DNA from: Clostridia bacterium
Lineage (GTDB): Bacteria; Bacillota; Clostridia; Oscillospirales; CAG-272
Direction: 5' to 3'
DNA length: 6,574 bases
Assembly (NCBI GenBank): GCA_017518025.1
Contig: JAFWWR010000239.1
Span: 1-6,574 of the forward strand
Part shown: piece after piece, positions 5,367 through 6,574 of the stretch
How positions within the stretch are numbered: the first letter of the stretch is position 1
How the letters are laid out: each line of letters starts with the position of its first letter
Translations under genes and position numbers: made by a program
The notes under the pieces: model-generated
Seen by the model: the letters and a program-made list of their open reading frames with translations, nothing else
Databases searched by the model: none
Told to the model about the DNA's origin: nothing

Positions 5367-6574
5367 CTAAGCTTCCTTCGTAAGATACCTCATCAGTATC
5401 GTGGCGACCTGAGCGCGCGTGGCGTTGCCCTTCGGGTCGAGGAGATCCTTGCCTCCGATCTTGTTGCCGGTGATGAGACCCTCCGCCACGGCCCAGCTCA
5501 TGGCGTCGCGGGCGTATTTGCTCACCTTGGAGGCGTCCGGGAAGGAGGAGAGGTCGGCTCTGCCGGAAACGTCGCCCTTCTTGTACTCGGTGTAGCGGTA
5601 GAGGATAGCCGCCAGCTGTTCTCTCGTCACGTTGCCGTTCGGGTCGAACAGTGTATCACTGACTCCTTTGACTACGCCTTTGGCGTGCGCCCAGTTCACG
5701 GCGTACCGATACCAATTCGCCTTGAGGTCGGTGAACGGCGCCATGGAATCAACGGTGTGTTCTCCGTCCATCCTGAACAGTACGGTGACGACCATTGCCC
5801 GGCTCATTGTCGTGTCGGGCTCGAAGGTGTCGTCGGTCATGCCTTTCATGAGACCGTTGACGTAGACGTATTCTATCGCCTTGGTATACCATTTTCCGGC
5901 CTTGACGTCCCTGAATACTTTCGTAATGTCGAAGGGCTCCTCGATGGGAGGGATGCGTTCCGTTTTCTTGTCGCCGCAGCGTCTGCAGGTGAAGACAATC
6001 GTCCCCTCCGACGCGGTGGTCGCGGGTTCTGTCACGTACCCTTCGTCCCAGTCATGACCGTAGGCGGTGACGTAAGAATCGGTGTAGCTGTGTCCGCAGC
6101 GCGAACACACGTGAGTCGTGGATCCCTGTTCCTTGCAGGAGGGAAGCGTCACGATGTCGCGGTAATCGTGGCCGAGAGCGTCGACGTAGCTTTCCTCATC
6201 CACGTAAGTGTCGCCGCATCTGGAGCAGGTGTAGGTCGTGAATCCCTGCTCGGTGCAGGTGGGCTCGGTCACCGTCGCCTCGTAGTCGTGACCGAGGGCG
6301 TCGACGTAGCTTTCCTCATCCACGTAAGTGTCGCCGCATCTGGAGCAGGTGTAAGTCGTGAATCCCTGCTCGGTGCAGGTGGGCTCGGTCACCGTCGCCT
6401 CGTAATCGTGGCCGAGAGCGTCAACGTAGCTGTCTTCGTCGATGATCGCGTCTCCGCAGCGTGAACACGTGAGGGAAGTGTAACCCGCCTCTGTGCAGGT
6501 GGGCTCCGTCACCGTCGCCTCGTAGTCGTGACCGAGGGCATCGACGTAGCTGTCGACGTTAACTGCTCCGCAGC
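5367..6574 (-). CDS. Cys-rich repeat surface protein with three C-terminal SLH domains, 5' end beyond window
   Basis: This is the C-terminal 402 codons of an exported protein anchored to the cell wall. The frame stays open to the right edge, so the true start and signal peptide are not seen; a GTG at 6512 lies inside a repeat and is not the start. The N-terminal part in view is tandem 40-residue units of the form TEPTCTEQGFTTYTCSRCG, then an acidic DTYVDEESYVDALGHDYEATV stretch, each with three Cys and one His. Two degenerate units follow, the last with CRRCGDKKTERIP. Three SLH domains come next, starting at FRDVKAGKWY (about 5915-5766), FTDLKANWYR (about 5735-5589) and FPDASKVSKYARDA (about 5543-5385). 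Their family motif occurs as SRAM, TREQ and TRAQ. SLH domains bind pyruvylated secondary wall polymers. The protein's specific role is unknown; the CxxC pairs could bind metal or form disulfides. It is convergent with recG. Confidence 0.94.
   Translation of the reverse strand, partial: CGAVNVDSYVDALGHDYEATVTEPTCTEAGYTSLTCSRCGDAIIDEDSYVDALGHDYEATVTEPTCTEQGFTTYTCSRCGDTYVDEESYVDALGHDYEATVTEPTCTEQGFTTYTCSRCGDTYVDEESYVDALGHDYRDIVTLPSCKEQGSTTHVCSRCGHSYTDSYVTAYGHDWDEGYVTEPATTASEGTIVFTCRRCGDKKTERIPPIEEPFDITKVFRDVKAGKWYTKAIEYVYVNGLMKGMTDDTFEPDTTMSRAMVVTVLFRMDGEHTVDSMAPFTDLKANWYRYAVNWAHAKGVVKGVSDTLFDPNGNVTREQLAAILYRYTEYKKGDVSGRADLSSFPDASKVSKYARDAMSWAVAEGLITGNKIGGKDLLDPKGNATRAQVATILMRYLTKEA
5949..6574 (-). 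repeat. Tandem 120-bp coding repeats in the SLH protein gene
   Basis: The array runs off the right edge. Reading in gene direction, there is a partial unit (6572-6510), three full 40-codon units (6509-6390, 6389-6270, 6269-6150), a diverged 39-codon unit (6149-6033) and a final degenerate unit (6032-5949). The block 6181-6300 matches 6301-6420 with only four differences in 120, all synonymous. Divergence increases toward the SLH side, as expected when inner units are recently duplicated or homogenised and the outer unit is old. Confidence 0.93.

Noticed and set aside
5244..6464. A 406-codon open frame on the plus strand opposite the SLH gene.
   Set aside because: It starts inside the recG 3' end, crosses the terminator hairpin, has no ribosome binding site, and its sequence is the mirror of the Cys-rich repeats and SLH domains, which are recognisable protein families on the other strand.

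Overview
This window looks like a chromosomal segment of a Gram-positive bacterium of the Bacillota, most likely a gut-type Clostridia (Oscillospiraceae/Ruminococcaceae-like). That placement is inferred from strong AGGAGG ribosome binding sites, a Firmicutes-type L10 leader with an intrinsic attenuator ahead of rplJ, the style of the RarA and RecG proteins, and a surface protein that combines Cys-rich 'CSRCG ... GHDY' repeats with three C-terminal SLH domains. Coding DNA is GC-rich, and the gaps between genes are AT-rich and carry the regulatory signals. The standard genetic code fits throughout.

Layout. (1) Positions 1-1218, minus strand: rarA (mgsA), an AAA+ replication-fork ATPase, open to the left window edge and missing only its extreme C-terminus. 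(2) Positions 1286-1654, plus strand: a small basic protein of 122 residues with no recognised function, divergent from rarA. (3) Positions 1721-2989: a self-contained ribosomal stalk operon. It has an A/T-rich UP-like tract, a perfect-consensus sigma-A promoter, an L10 leader RNA, an attenuator terminator, rplJ (L10), rplL (L7/L12) and a terminator. (4) Positions 3045-5284: recG with its own near-consensus promoter, which starts immediately after the rplL terminator. (5) Positions 5310-5352: a perfect 19-bp inverted repeat acting as a shared terminator for convergent genes. (6) Positions 5367-6574, minus strand: the C-terminal part of a cell-wall-anchored repeat/SLH protein whose N-terminus lies beyond the right edge.

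How the parts relate. The L10 and L12 products form the ribosomal stalk, and the leader upstream is the known type of site for feedback control by the L10-L12 complex. RarA and RecG both act on stalled replication forks but sit in separate transcription units. The SLH protein is unrelated to its neighbours.

I see no CRISPR array, transposon, tRNA, rRNA or phage gene, and nothing that amounts to a wholly new system. The most notable points are a 49-residue Ala/Pro/Glu repeat tail on L10, a visible alternative pairing in the L10 leader, the separation of rplJ-rplL from rplK-rplA and rpoB, and near-identical 120-bp repeats in the SLH gene.
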